In this document: one piece after another, positions 1 to 12,066 of the stretch
Layout: every line of letters starts with the position of its first letter
Numbering within the stretch: the stretch's first letter is position 1
Source of the DNA: Dimorphilus gyrociliatus
Taxonomy: Eukaryota > Annelida > Polychaeta > Dinophilidae
Assembly: GCA_904063045.1 (NCBI GenBank)
Contig: CAJFCJ010000003.1
Location: 1,736,001 to 1,800,000, forward strand
Direction: 5' to 3'
Length of the DNA stretch: 64,000 nt
Notes under the pieces: generated by a model
What the model was told of the DNA's origin: nothing
Databases searched by the model: none
The model's input: only the letters and a program-made list of their open reading frames with translations
Program-made: the position numbers and the translations under genes

Positions 1-1311
1 CGGAATTAATACAGCAATTAATGAAGAGTATTAGGTATATCATTTTTGCTTTGAAAGACACCATATGTCTCAGGTGCATGTAAGCCCTAATAATCAAGTA
101 TGGGTATGTATTTTTACAATTTCGAAGAAAGGGTGAAAATAGTTGACAAGCAGACGAAGATATGATTAAGAACAATATAGAAAAAGTCTAAGAGGAGTCT
201 ACTCCTGAGCAAAATCCAATCTAGCCATGCAAGGCTAACGATTTTACGACTGGGCTTTTGTAAAAAAGAAAGTATTTAATTAGCTTTCGGATCACGTAGC
301 CGGCAGTTAGTCAAACTTGAGACACCTTGAAGCTTATGAATCTGCCTTTGATGCCATAATTTCATTTTCTTTTGACAGCTTTGCCCTCTCAGCAGCCAAT
401 TTCTTAACCGTTGCCTTGTCAGTCCTTTTGTCTACTATTAAGCATTAAGTATTGAATCCTATTTACCCACCTACAACATTTTTTAGCATCCTAGCTTATA
501 GTTTGCTTTGATGGCATAATTTTATTTTCTTTTGACAGCTTTCCCCTCTCAAAAACCCATTTCTTAGCGTTTGCCCTGTCAGTTTGATGGTCTATAAGGA
601 GTTTTGCAACTGCAGAAAGTTATCTTAGATGCTATATAGGTTTTATAGCTTCCAATAAATCTTTTCGTTTCTTATCTGTTAAACTGAAGATGTGCGAAAT
701 CTTTTCCTTATCATTAAATAGCTGAGTAAGTGGTTGTACAAACGCTTTGAATATCGCATAGGGCGCGCCAAAAGCACTGCTATACATGTTTCGTTGTACA
801 GTATAAAAGAAGCGGCAGTTCTCTGCAGGTAGTGTATCAAGCTGCAGAATTGCTACCGCGTTGTCATGCTTTTATAAACGGTATGAATTCTTTATTTGTG
901 AGCTGTTTTTTCTGGAATCAATTGAAAGAATCGAATCAGTCTATACCACTATGATAATACTAAATTGCAGAACACTGGCTTCGTATGGCTAATTTCTCAT
1001 TCGTTTCTTACAGATATAGAAGGGAAGAGAGCGACTGAGGGAGAAGGCGTTGTTTGTCTGCTAGCTTCTCAGAAAATTGGACTGGCCATGTAAACGAATA
1101 CATCATGTAAAGTGCCTTTGAAAGTAATGAAGGTAAGTTTAGTATAATTAAGCCAACCGTAAAAATGCTAATTTTTCTATGCCAAGTTTTTATATCCTTT
1201 TTATTTCTATAACAAGAGATAGAAATTCGTTTTTATCTTGCCATAGGTAAAACATCTGCGTCTTTATTAGTGAACTTGTACTCTAAAGTTTTGCAAATTA
1301 GAACCTGTGAT
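1..1311. other. Non-coding stretch at left edge
   Basis: No open reading frame with family resemblance was seen here. It contains a diverged direct repeat (listed separately) and a purine-rich stretch near 1015-1050. It may be upstream sequence of a gene outside the window or of the cysteine-rich protein gene that starts near 2.1 kb. Confidence 0.5.
347..594. repeat. Two diverged direct copies of a ~90-bp unit, 160 bp apart
   Basis: Copy 1 spans about 347-435 and copy 2 about 507-594. They share the order TTTGATGNCATAAT, a long T-rich run ending in TTTTGACAGCTTT, CCCTCTC, CATTTCTTA-like and TTGCCNTGTCAGT blocks, at roughly three quarters identity by eye. The 160-bp offset suggests an old tandem duplication or two remnants of one dispersed element. 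No coding capacity was seen. Confidence 0.6.
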
Positions 1312-1533
1312 TTAAGCTTGTAAATAAAATTGAAACGATATCAATTCGTATTTTACTGAATGCTCTGCAACAAGATTACTGAATAATTGAGTGCTTAGTT
1401 TTTTGTCGATTATACTATAGGCGTCCGTAAAAACTTGAGTTGCTATAGCAAAGAGAAAAAAACAGGCGTACGCCAGTGTTGCTTTTGTCCAAGCAGGTTT
1501 AGTTTTTATATAATAAATTTTCCAGAATGGCAT
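1312..1533 (-). CDS. Possible small single-pass membrane protein (unrecognised)
   Basis: A 73-codon frame starting at ATG 1533. It reads as a short basic, aromatic N-terminus (MPFWKIYYIKTKP), one strongly hydrophobic segment (about residues 18-35) and a polar tail. The layout resembles small mitochondrial inner-membrane subunits, but I do not recognise the family. An AT-rich genome produces such frames by chance and no splice or promoter evidence supports it, so it is listed only as a possibility. Confidence 0.22.
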   Translation of the reverse strand: MPFWKIYYIKTKPAWTKATLAYACFFLFAIATQVFTDAYSIIDKKLSTQLFSNLVAEHSVKYELISFQFYLQA

Positions 1534-2102
1534 CCACAACCTCTTTATCCGCAATAATTTGATGTTTTAGTTCCCTTGTTTATCGAACACAATTATTTTT
1601 TGATAATTTTTTTTCTACATCTGTTTTCAATATAATCTAGTGAAATTATAACGAATGAGACCGGGAATTATTCTGCTTATGTATGTTTTCTTTCTTTGTG
1701 ATCGATCTGTGTACCAGCAGATGTCAAGCACCGCCATTAAAAATAAATAATAAAACAATAAATATAAAGGCGAATAAAAAGTAGGCCGCAAAAAATTCTC
1801 CATAGACTTAGCCTAGATGTTGCAGATCGACAGCAACAGGTCTCTTCGGGACGCTCTTTTTTCCGTATTGTGAATGTAGATAAGAACGGGCCACCGAATT
1901 TTGAAAAATTACTATTTTTTGGATATAGATATCTCTTGTGGCGGTATAAACTAATTAATGGACCGTTCCGTAGATACGATTGACTTTCATTAATTACAAG
2001 TGTCTTTATTTAGTGTAATCTTACACTTTGCCACGAGCTGTCAATTGATTTTTCTGTTTACCTATGGTTGGCTTATGTTTGCAGGCAATTCAATTCATTC
2101 AT

Positions 2103-5100
2103 ATGACAAGGTCTAAGTCGATGTTTCTAGTTTTCTTGCAAATTTTCAGCCTCAAGATATTCTCACGCTCATCTTCATCTTCGAATCGATTTATGGTACG
2201 TACACACCTATAGTGACTAGTCTAAATGCTAGCTTTTTACCATATATGTATACTCCATTTTTTTTAAATAACTTTATAACATCTAATAAGGAAAATTAAT
2301 AAGAAAAACTTCGTGGTTTATCGCATAGATAAACGCAATGGGAAGGCAAACATGGCGGAAACAAAGAATACAAACAGTGCAAAAACAACAAACAGGCAAC
2401 GGCAATAGTTTGCACACTTCCCGCAAACGCAATAAAATTAGAAAGTCAAATCGTTTAGAGCTATACACGAAGGCGTAGCGACGGATAGACGCTACATTTT
2501 TGCGGTTTCCAGCGCTTTGAAAATATTCTAGCGAAAGTCGACATCAATTTACTAGAGAATAATGCAGTTAATTTGGTCGCTAATCGCCTGGCTTCGAACC
2601 GTCACCCCTATTGTGAACGTTTATTTGCCTTTAACTTTCAGTGTTCGCTCTTTATAAAATTAAGATGTTGAAAAAATAAGGATAAAAGTTAATATCTCAA
2701 ATTTTCCGACATAAATGAAAGATCGTTAGCTAACTCTTTGGAATTTTTCCGAAAGCTTGATCTGTCTTATTTATACACGATTAATGCTGGAGAAAATGTG
2801 ATAAACCGTTGACCTAATTGAGTAGCATGCAATATGTATTAATTTTCACTCCAGTAAAAAAAATGACAACCATATGCCGGTGTAATAATACAGAGATTGT
2901 TTTCTTTTTATTCAATTTCATTTTTTTCTTATGTAGTTGAGTTAACTGGTGATCAGCTACTAAAAAGCTGCAGAGGAGATTACGAATGCGAAGGAATTGA
3001 AAAGGGAGAAATATGTCATATAAACTACGAAGGTTGCGAAATTGGAATATGCGCTTGTCCCTCAGGCTTCACAAGAAATAGTAAAATGAAATGTGTTACA
3101 GGTTGGCTATGTAATTGTTTTATTTAAACTAATTTAGTGAAAAAAACATATTCAGTATCCACAATTGCTTTCGCCATAAATTTTATTTAGTAAACCTTGT
3201 AATATCGTAAGATAAAAGAAATTATATATCATTTAGGTTTCTTATCCTTAATTTTCTGCGAGACTTCGGAAATACTTTAAGGACATAAAATTCTTAGCAT
3301 TTCCCTTCCATAGCAAATTGCTGTACAAGCGAGACATCGAATGTCAGCCCGGGCGTAATTTGCCCTACAATTTCTCATAATTGAACTTTAGGCTTTCTCA
3401 CCTGCGTAATTGTGCCGATCACTTCGTAGTGAGTTTCTATACAACGATAATTTTTATTAAAATATTTTCCTTTTTCGCTTTAATAAAAATTATTCAGCCA
3501 GTTATAATTGGCGCCATTGCGTCTCTTCATTTAGTCAAGGACATGTGAATATGACTAGTTCAACGTGATCTGGAAAGCAAAACAGCTAACACAACAAACT
3601 TGATTAAGACCGTCACGTCTTGTAAAGAGTTATTATAAAACAATACGGGCGAATAACCAATAAGAAACGCTTCTCACATACTTGCTCGAAGATATAACCC
3701 GCGTTAATGGTTGACATTTCGAAAAATGTCAAGCAATATTTCCCTAGTTTTTGTGGTTAGTTTGTTGTTGGACTGAAAACGTGACCACCTCGCTAATTAG
3801 AGACGCTTTTTTCTTCCGCTTCTAGAGAAACGCGCGGGCGAATCGTGCGACGTTCAGGAAACGAATGACAAATGTGGCTTTCCACTAAAATGCTTGGATG
3901 GAAAGTGTAAATGTGCTGAAGGAACCTTAACTAATGACGGATTGTTTTGTAAGAGTGATAAGAAAAGAATTTTAGGAGAGCACTGTGTCCCTTGGAACAG
4001 TAGCTGTTTTAAAAATAACGGTTTGATAGAATTAAATATGTTTATTTTTATTGAGAAATGATTAATATTAGGTTTCTCTTATGATCAATCATACATTGAT
4101 TGCAACCCGAAAACTCGAAGATGTGAGTGTGGATTGATTAAATATAAAAAACAGAAGCAATATAGAAGAAAACAGACTGAGCAAGGAAATTGTATCCCAT
4201 GTCAGTTTTTTCACAAATTATTTCTTCCAAACTTATTACTTATCGACAACGAAATATTTTGTTGAATAATTCATGCTAGCAAAGTCAAAGGGATCAAATA
4301 GCATAATTGACCAATTTTTATTCTCAACATAATTATTCTACTTTATATTATAATTGATCTTATACAGTTGGACCAAACGAAAAGGGATGTGGTACATCAG
4401 AGGATTGTGCTGAAGGAGCTACATGTGACACTTCATCTGGAACGTGTCTTTGTCCATTTAGCTATAAAGCTTGGAACGGGAGATGCGTTAGAGAAGGCGG
4501 TGAGAAAAAAATCTTGATAATTTTTGACCAGTTCAAATCGTTATTGTTTTCTTCGTTCTACTAATTTCTCACTATTATAAAAAGTAAAGTAGCTCGGCAG
4601 TTTTCAATTTCTAAAACCTCTGAATTTGTGCAAAGTACATAATTTCCATGTGCTGTACATGTAATTAGGATCCGTTATTAATAATGTAACTCTTGAAACA
4701 AATGCTTGCTTAAGCAGTAAAAGTGTATGTAGAAGAAAATTTCAGCTATTCCTAAAACTGAAAAGTAAAATATAGTATACGACTTCCGCTCGTTAATCAG
4801 TTCAAATAATACGTTCTCCTGTCTCGTTGATTTATTGACGTCATTGACAGACCCGACTACTAATTTACCCTGCATAATCTTAACAGCCATCTACGGTCGA
4901 AAATTAGGAGAATCGTGCTTGGAAAACGATGGTATAGCCACAAAAGATTCACCTATAATGTACTGTAATAAAGGTTTAATTTGCAAAAAATGCGGTGGAA
5001 CAAACCAGACATGTACCAAATGTAAGGCATATTTTGTTCTTTTGGTTATAAATTAAAACACTTTAACTTCTCAGTATCTAAATTAGAACAATAAAGATGA

Positions 5101-5274
5101 GTTTTTTTAGGCAAAATGCAATTACGAAAATTATTCAAAACGTATTTGTCAAATAATTTTTTGTTTATAGATCGACCTGCAAATGTCTACATGTACAATA
5201 GTAATTCTACGCCAACAAGAAATGTCTTTCAACTTGGAGCTTTGGTTGCAGCAGCGACGTTCCTTTTCCGGTGA
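2103..5274 (+). CDS. Secreted or surface cysteine-rich multi-module protein
   Basis: Seven exons join in frame: 2103-2199, 2937-3101, 3826-4020, 4072-4200, 4368-4499, 4851-5021 and 5171-5274, giving about 330 aa. Exon 1 encodes a basic start followed by a hydrophobic stretch (MFLVFLQIFSLKIF), a likely signal peptide. Exons 2-6 each encode a small disulfide-rich module with about six cysteines and C-x-C-P-x-G or C-x-C-A-E-G endings, like EB/EGF-type modules of invertebrate surface proteins. The last exon ends in a hydrophobic segment (LGALVAAATFLF) and stops at once, suggesting a GPI-anchor signal or a short membrane tail. All internal introns are phase 1. The exon 1 donor is uncertain: it could be at 2196 with the acceptor shifted to 2942. 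The function is unknown; a receptor, adhesion or matrix role is inferred from the modules only. Confidence 0.7.
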
Positions 5275-5730
5275 CGCTCCTGAGACGCTGCATTCAATTA
5301 TATGGCTCTCTTTACTTTTTCGCGCTCTACTGAAGTGTAATGGAGGCGTCTATTTAGGAGAGTCTTTTGGGACGCTTTAAATTAGCGCTGAAAATTTAGA
5401 TTACTGCGCTGCCTACACGTTTCCTCGAAAGATTTTTTAATCGAATTTTTGTTCCTGTGATAATAAACGCCAACATATTGAAAAGTATAGCTAAGGATTA
5501 TGGTTTTCCCAGAAGGAAGTAATTCATTGATCACACACTGCTAATTTGACTGGTGCCCCGATTTACGCCATTGATCCGTGATCCGCATTAAACCTTTCTA
5601 GCTCTCTGTAAAAGTAGGATAATAGATAATCTACCCTAGAAGTCTGACTGTCATTCGTGCACCACAAATTTTCGTTAAATCGAATGCTTATTTAAAATAT
5701 TTATTTCTCGTGTCGCAAGATGGCGCATAT
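5275..5730. other. Convergent 3' spacer
   Basis: Short spacer between the convergent cysteine-rich gene (+) and fasciclin gene (-). It holds the 3' UTRs of both. A YY1-like AAGATGGCG occurs at about 5718. Nothing else was recognised. Confidence 0.5.
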
Positions 5731-8700
5731 TTACTTGTGGAAAATATCTAAAATATCCACAACTGTTGAAAAAGAATTTTCTTCATTCCGGTATTCCTTT
5801 ATCATCCATTTATCCACCGGATAAATAATAGAATCTTCAGCGTGTATTGGATTCGACAAAACTTTTGAATTTCGATTGATAATCATCACGCCATTTCTTT
5901 TTCTTATGAAAATCGAACATCCTCGGAGATTTTTAGTTCTCTTTGTGTAATAACTAACATCGCTCTGGCACAAATAGGCTGTAAGATAGGAAATATTTAA
6001 TTAGGAGAAAAACTTCTGCGTTTCTATGCAAGGTATACGATACAGTCAATTAATCATATTCCTGCGTACATTTAACTTATAAATTATACTTTGTAAAATA
6101 CAGATAAAATTACTTGTTAGTATATGGCGCTTTAGAAATTCTTTCAATTCCTTTTCATCGTAAGACGAAACTACATCAGGTAATTCCTTGCGAAGAAGAA
6201 AAAAATAAACTCAGTCACAATGGTACTTTTGTCAGACCTACCGTAATTGGAGCAAGGATGGTGACAGAATAGTTTAGTCGTTTTACTTCCTGAGAAAGAG
6301 CAGTTTTCACCAAAAGATTATAAAATGCCTTAAATCTCTCTTCGGCTCTAAGAACGTTCATAAAGTTCCCACTAGGGATATGAAGAGGCTGCAGATAACT
6401 TGAAATTGAATTCGCTTAAAAATGAATCTTAATTTTAAGTGCAAGCTGGCAATTGAAATATATATTGTATGATTTATCTTTCTGTCATGATATTACTAAA
6501 TAATTTAGGCATTCTTTCTAATTCTCTCTTTACAGAGAGAAAATTGACATCTCATTCCTATAAGTTCGTTCAATATTGGACAATTGATATTTCACACAAT
6601 GCACTCATGTTTAAATAATTTATCTTTAACATCGAAAGAGATCATGTGACCCTACTTTAATTACCATGTAAATCAAACGTTACCTCTGATATGAAAACAA
6701 TAGAACTTTTACAGCCAAGAATAGGATAAGTAAGAAGACGAGAGCATTGAAATTGTGATGATTTGTGACTACGAGAAATCCAATCAAAAATAGACTAAAA
6801 TAATAAATAGTCTTTAAATAATTACAATATTTAACAATAGAAACCTTTCTTCTATTTTTTTTATAAACAATGGATTTTCCAGCATATGTTTCTATTTTGT
6901 TGGTTTGTTTATTTTTAAGTGGATAAAGTCCTTGAATTGTATGATACTTAACAAACTCCTCTATATCATTGATTTTCTTTTTCATTTCTTTTAAACTACT
7001 CGCTTGCGGAACCAGAATAGTATAGTCATCTAATTCTCTGAAAAAGTTTTTTAGATTCTCACCCGCTTTAATTAACAATGCGAATTCAGCTGCTCTGTTA
7101 TGCTTTTCTACAATTTGATAGGCACTCTTAGCTATCGGAAATAACAACTTTGTAAAAAATAGTAATAATTAAACTCAAACAGCAGACCAGATTCCAGTGT
7201 TAAAGCTTGATCTATTACATGTATGACACCATTTCTAGCCATGATATCTCTTTTTATTATTCTAGACTGGTCGTTAATCGTTATAGTGTCATTTTGTAAT
7301 GTTATTTTTATTGTTTGTTTCTCTAACAATGTTAGCACCGTCATCTCATTAGCCAGTACAGTTGAACATAAAATGTCCGGCAGAATGTGGCTTAACAAAA
7401 TATCTATAATTTAATGTCTAAAAATATATCTATTAAAAACAAAAAGTACTCATAGGTATACTTTTTAGGCATTGATTCTTTTTAAGCCTCTTAAAGGCTT
7501 CATTAGTCGGAAGAAAGATAGTAAAACGCTTCTTCATATCGTCTAGTGACTCCAATAAGTTAATGTTTGATTTTTTTAAAGCTGAATTTCAATAATTTTA
7601 ATTATAATTGTTTAAAGCCGATAACTTTTTTACCGTTTAGAAATTCTGAATACTCCGGCCTCTGAATAATATCCAATAACGTTTTATCAACTATAGGTAA
7701 AGTATCCTTTACCCTGTATATGATGGCATTTTTTGAGTGGATAATTTCTGAAACTATAGGAACACAGTTGGCCGTAGAAATCTATATATGATTAGAACTG
7801 TTAATTAAAAATCAAATTATAATAAGCTTCTCTTTCTGTTACCCTTTTAGGATAATTAAAAATGTTGATGCGGACAGAAGATGTTGGATCGATATTTTGA
7901 AAAACAAAATTATTGTTAGAATTTCTTAGTTTAACAAATCCTTTGACAATTTGATTAAAGAAAGCTCTTTCCATGGCCATGTTTTCCCTATCTATTAGGT
8001 AACTTGAAGGGTCTGCACGATTTATTGTGACAAAATCATATTTATTTTCTCTCATTTCTTTCAGTATGTCATCTTTAACCTTAAATAAGGATTAGCTACG
8101 CTTACTTTGCAAACATATTTTTGTCACCTACCTTTCGCTCAAGACCAATAATTTGGTTATTGCTAGCAGCAAATATTGTATAATTTTGCTTGGCCTTAAG
8201 TATCTTAAACTCAGACAGAGCAGCTGAAAGCATATCTAGTTTCAGACTGCGAAGAATGGTCAACGGATCTTTCAATACTTCTTCTATATGTTTTGAGCAG
8301 ATTAAAATAAAGGTTTAAGGGCTAATCTATGTATCAACCTATTGGACAGCCAACACTGCTAACTTTTCTAGAGAACCCATAGCAGCATTCATACGTGATT
8401 ATTTCAGTTATCACTTTTTGCTCTCTCTTTTCTCTGTAAACATGAAGCAATAACATGTATATATGTTGTATATAGTTACAAGTGAAAAAATAGCCAACAC
8501 TTTTTTGCAAGTATAAGCCGTATCGGACGCATCACAATTAAAACTGACGTGGAACGTATGTCTTGTTAAAGACGAATCATTTTTTTCCATTGTTGTATTT
8601 TGGATGCACACATTAGGACTAATAAAAAAGAATTATATAGAATATCTCCAATAGCAGAGCTTGCTTTAAATTTACCCAGTCCACCATTTACTTCGCCCAA

Positions 8701-8928
8701 AAAGACCAAATTTAAATGCATAATCATCAACATAACTAAAAATCTTATCCTGGTAAGCTCCTAATCTGCTTTTCAGTTTACTAAAATTTATATCAAAAAT
8801 TAAAAGTGTAATTTTGAAGCTGTTCTTGTGTCAAACCTTTTCCACGATCTCTTAAATAGATTTCCCTTGTCAGCTTGCGCTTCAAAGACGGTGAAAAGAC
8901 AAAAAAGAATTACTAGTTTCGTTCTCAT
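5731..8928 (-). CDS. TGFBI/periostin-like secreted fasciclin (FAS1) protein
   Basis: Multi-exon extracellular matrix protein of roughly 680 aa. Exon 1 (8928-8837) encodes a clear signal peptide (MRTKLVILFCLFTVFEAQA). Next comes an EMI/CROPT-like cysteine region with the family landmark PNVCIQ and, one exon later, YECCYGF...GCP, as in TGFBI and periostin. Four FAS1 repeats follow. FAS1-1 ends with STANCVPIV and IIYRVKDTLP. FAS1-2 has YTIFLPT-like FTIFLPTNEAF and ends GVIHVIDQAL. FAS1-3 has DYTILVPQAS and YHTIQGLY. FAS1-4 has NFMNVLRAEERFKAF and ends IIYPVDKW. The family mediates cell-matrix and integrin adhesion. The end of FAS1-3 (between about 6400 and 6850) could not be joined cleanly; an exon is missed or the repeat is degenerate. 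The hydrophobic tail read in frame below 6850 is intron. Convergent with the upstream-coordinate neighbour and head to head with the methyltransferase gene. Confidence 0.82.
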
Positions 8929-9864
8929 GTTTAATGCGAATTTGTATCTCTACGATTTTTCTCAATTTATACTTCTAAACAAATGTTTGCCAGCTGAGCA
9001 TGAAACAAGAAACTGTTTAGATATTTTTCAGTCTGGTTTCAATCTAAACTTTTTTCTGATTGATAATTACAAAGAGATACTATTATAAAATAAAAACTGT
9101 CGCTAAGTGCCAAAAATGAAAGAGAACGCAGAGATAAGCATAAGAAAAACTTGAATGCTTAATCTCAATAATCTATTTGTGATTTAAAAATGTTTTGTGT
9201 ATTTAAGACATCTATTAGATTTTAAATTTGAATGCCATGTATGTAATTTGTCATAAAGAATTCACTCTTATGACTTGGAGATGTTTTTGGAGAATATAGG
9301 TGACATTTATAGTTTCTGGAAGTCTATAATGCATCACGTATATATAAATTTCAGTCTCTCCAGGTTTTTAAGTAAAAGCACCAGTCAAGGTCTAATCAAA
9401 ATCAACAACTACCGTAAGGACAAGGAATAATATCGAAAAATAGTATTAGATTATATTAACATCTACATAGAACTCACAAACAGTATAGGATAAAGTCAGG
9501 AGATGATTGGATATTATTTTAAGGGGATGGTAAACACAATACATAAAATGGCAATTTTAAAGAAGGTAAAAGATGATGTTGAAGATTAGTGAACAAAATA
9601 ATTTGTAAATATGACGTCATATGGGACTTATCTGACTGTTAATGAAATGCAATATATAGTATATTTAGAAATTAGCAAACATAATATATTTTCTTATATT
9701 AATCTAAACGCACCAATTTACAACCTATGTGAAAACTTGCACAAAATAACAAAAGCAAAATAAGAACTACTAATATAGGTGGCGCTTGTAGTATCTAATA
9801 AAAGCTATTCCATTGTTTGATGAGCTCACTTCAATGGGTGAATCGCAACGGTTGACTTTGAAAA
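8929..9864. promoter_or_regulatory. Shared promoter spacer with CRE and CTCF-like core
   Basis: A 0.9-kb head-to-head spacer between the fasciclin gene (-) and the methyltransferase gene (+). It holds a perfect TGACGTCA palindrome at 9612-9619 and a TAGGTGGCGCT motif at 9776-9786 that fits the CTCF core YAGRKGGCRSY. No coding potential was recognised. Regulatory roles are inferred from motifs only. Confidence 0.4.
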
Positions 9865-10575
9865 ATGCTGGCCTTCAGAGAAGATTACAATGATAAGGAA
9901 TGGCCTGATAACTTTATAAACAATTGGAGGAAGCCAGATGAAGAAAATCATTCAAACCTCCTTCATCTCCACGAATTCGTAAAAGGTTTGACCATAAAAG
10001 GAAAATATTTGGAAATTGGAAGTGGTCCATCCCCTATTGGAATTTTTTCGGCTAGCACAAAATTTGACGACATTACCTTATCTGATTTTTCTGTAGCTAA
10101 TATTGATCGTTTGAAAAAATGGAAGAGTGGAGGAAATCTCAGCAACATCATGACTCTGATTGAGTATGTGGCCAAGTTGGAAGGACGTGATGTTAATCAG
10201 CTGATGACTATTTCTCTGAGCAGAGTGAAGAACATTAGACACGCTGACTTGCTCAATGACGAAATATTACCCAAAGACGACAATAAATACAGTGCAATAT
10301 CTATGAACTTTGTACTTCTTTGTGCTTGTAAAACTAAGGAAGATCTGTTCAAAGCATTCACAAAGCTGTACAACAAGCTGACTCCAGGTGGAAGATTATT
10401 TGATTTCGGAGCCCTGAATACAAACAATTACAATGTTGGAGGAAGATTGTTTTCACACTGTGAAATCGATTTGGAAACGCTGGTAGTATTGGCGGAGAGA
10501 GCTGGCTTCAAAGTATTAAAGCAAGAGAAGCTAAATATGAATACACCATGCTACTGTATTGTTGCCAGTCGTTGA
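9865..10575 (+). CDS. NNMT/PNMT/TEMT-family SAM-dependent methyltransferase
   Basis: A single-exon 236-aa protein, a little shorter than human NNMT (264 aa). SAM-binding motif I is LEIGSGPSPIG at residues about 49-59. The family-typical acidic strand end DITLSDFSVANIDRLKKW is at about 69-86. A motif around residues 143-154 (YSAISMNFVLLC) and the post-motif KLTPGGRLFDFGAL at about 171-184 match the NNMT/PNMT/INMT fold. The enzyme transfers a methyl group from SAM to a small amine or pyridine; the substrate (nicotinamide, an aromatic amine or a thioether) cannot be told from sequence. It is cytosolic, with no targeting peptide. An overlapping upstream ATG 28 nt before is out of frame. A CRE-like site lies 250 bp upstream. 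It converges on the coiled-coil gene 260 bp away. Confidence 0.88.
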   Translation: MLAFREDYNDKEWPDNFINNWRKPDEENHSNLLHLHEFVKGLTIKGKYLEIGSGPSPIGIFSASTKFDDITLSDFSVANIDRLKKWKSGGNLSNIMTLIEYVAKLEGRDVNQLMTISLSRVKNIRHADLLNDEILPKDDNKYSAISMNFVLLCACKTKEDLFKAFTKLYNKLTPGGRLFDFGALNTNNYNVGGRLFSHCEIDLETLVVLAERAGFKVLKQEKLNMNTPCYCIVASR

Positions 10576-10836
10576 AAAACCTATGTTGACTCTTCTTTAG
10601 AATCAAAAAATTTGATGAGCCAAAAATTATAGCAAACTATATTTCTTTCTGAACAAAAATAACAAAAATTTAATACAATTACAATAGAAGTTCGATACTT
10701 TATATATTTATATATACTTTTTCTACGGACAATAGCAAATCTTTTTCTTATTTCTGGAACAACCATGACAAAACTATTTGATTAATATCCCAAGATTTTA
10801 TGATATTCTAAAAGATATTTTAACTATGCTTTACGG

Positions 10837-11942
10837 TTAAACAATATCAACATTAGACGATTTTCCTGGAGATTTAATCTTTCCTTGGAGGGATAATGTC
10901 AAACCTGAAGCTGGAGGGTAAGGAAAGACTCTTGGACTTTTATTTGTCTGAAAGTTCCCAAAGCTTTAAATTAATTATTTAACAGTGGCTATAAAATTCT
11001 AAAATTGAACAATTGTTTGTACTAATTTCGTGAATAAAGTACTAAAAATACCTACAGAACTGCATTGTGTATGATTATCCATTAATTGTTTGCGCAGCTT
11101 GGTTATCTCTTCGTCTTTCTAATAAAATATTGTATTAGGTGATTAATTTAGCAAAAGCTCGCAAAAATAACCTCTTTCAATGAATTTTGTAATTCCCTGT
11201 TTTCTATGACTAAATGATTTTCGTCTCTGGAAAACTCAGTATCAAATGCTTTTTCCTGGGTTTCTTTTAAAGGAAAATTTTGCGAATCTGCAATATAGAA
11301 GTATAATCACAACATATTTCCTACAAATAACGAAATATCAATCCTCTTGAATAGAAAAGAATATGATTGTTACCACTACTATGCCTATTTAACAGCTTCT
11401 TCTCCAATGACGCAAGCATTTGTTCTATCATACACTTGCTCGCAAGTGACATGTTTGTTAAGTCTTTAACAGCCTCTGTATTACAAAAAGAAATGACATA
11501 AGATTATGTAATATTTCTTAATTTAAAAACAACTGACCGGCTGTGACATGACGCATTTTAAGAAGTTCTTCAAGCTTTGCAATTTTCCGCTTCATTTTCT
11601 CGTGCTCGCCTTCAACTAAAGAGAAATTTTTTTGATATTCTGCATTTTCTCGTTTTAGGTTGCGAATAACTTCATTGTTTTGAGCATTTACCTATAGATT
11701 CATTGTGATTTTGAAAATTGCAAAACATAACAAATACCAATAAAATTATTAAAATATCCTACAAGTAAAATTTTAATAAGATTCTTTACGCTTGTTATTA
11801 AGGCAAAACAACAGAATATTTACATTGTGAAGACAATCGATTTCTTTTTGCATAAGCTGAATTCTTTCTTCAGCCTGAAAATTCTCAAGAACATATAAAT
11901 TGTATTTTACGTTATAAATTAAAAACTTACTATTTCTGACAT
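10837..11942 (-). CDS. Small coiled-coil protein (unrecognised)
   Basis: Seven or so short exons join in frame from ATG 11942 (MSEI followed by a GTAAGT donor) to TAA at 10837, giving about 210 aa. Exons encode heptad-rich segments such as AEERIQLMQKEIDCLHN and VIRNLKRENAEYQKNFSLVE, then KMKRKIAKLEELLKM and ENRELQNSLKEKDEEITKLR, so nearly the whole protein is coiled coil. The tail is basic and proline/serine-rich (TNKSPRVFPYPPASG...GKIKSPGKSSNVDIV). Similar layouts occur in centrosomal, kinetochore and trafficking adaptors, but I cannot assign a family. The window's GC-rich palindromic element lies 125 bp upstream of its start. Confidence 0.65.
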
Positions 11943-12066
11943 ATTTGCCTTTGACCAGGAGTTGCACTTGACTAGAGTAAATTGAAATAACCAAGATTAA
12001 CTCTCACATCGGGTATCTAAATGAAGCGGAATATGTCAGCTTTGTGTGCTATGGCGTGAGCAGGTA

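Noticed and set aside
6680-6850. Hydrophobic C-terminal extension on the fasciclin repeat
   Set aside because: It starts exactly after an AAG|GTTTCT donor and is AT-driven read-through of an intron, not a membrane anchor.
9865-10575. Recent bacterial transfer as the source of the intronless methyltransferase
   Set aside because: NNMT/PNMT-type enzymes are native to animals and base use does not differ visibly from neighbours; lack of introns alone is not enough.
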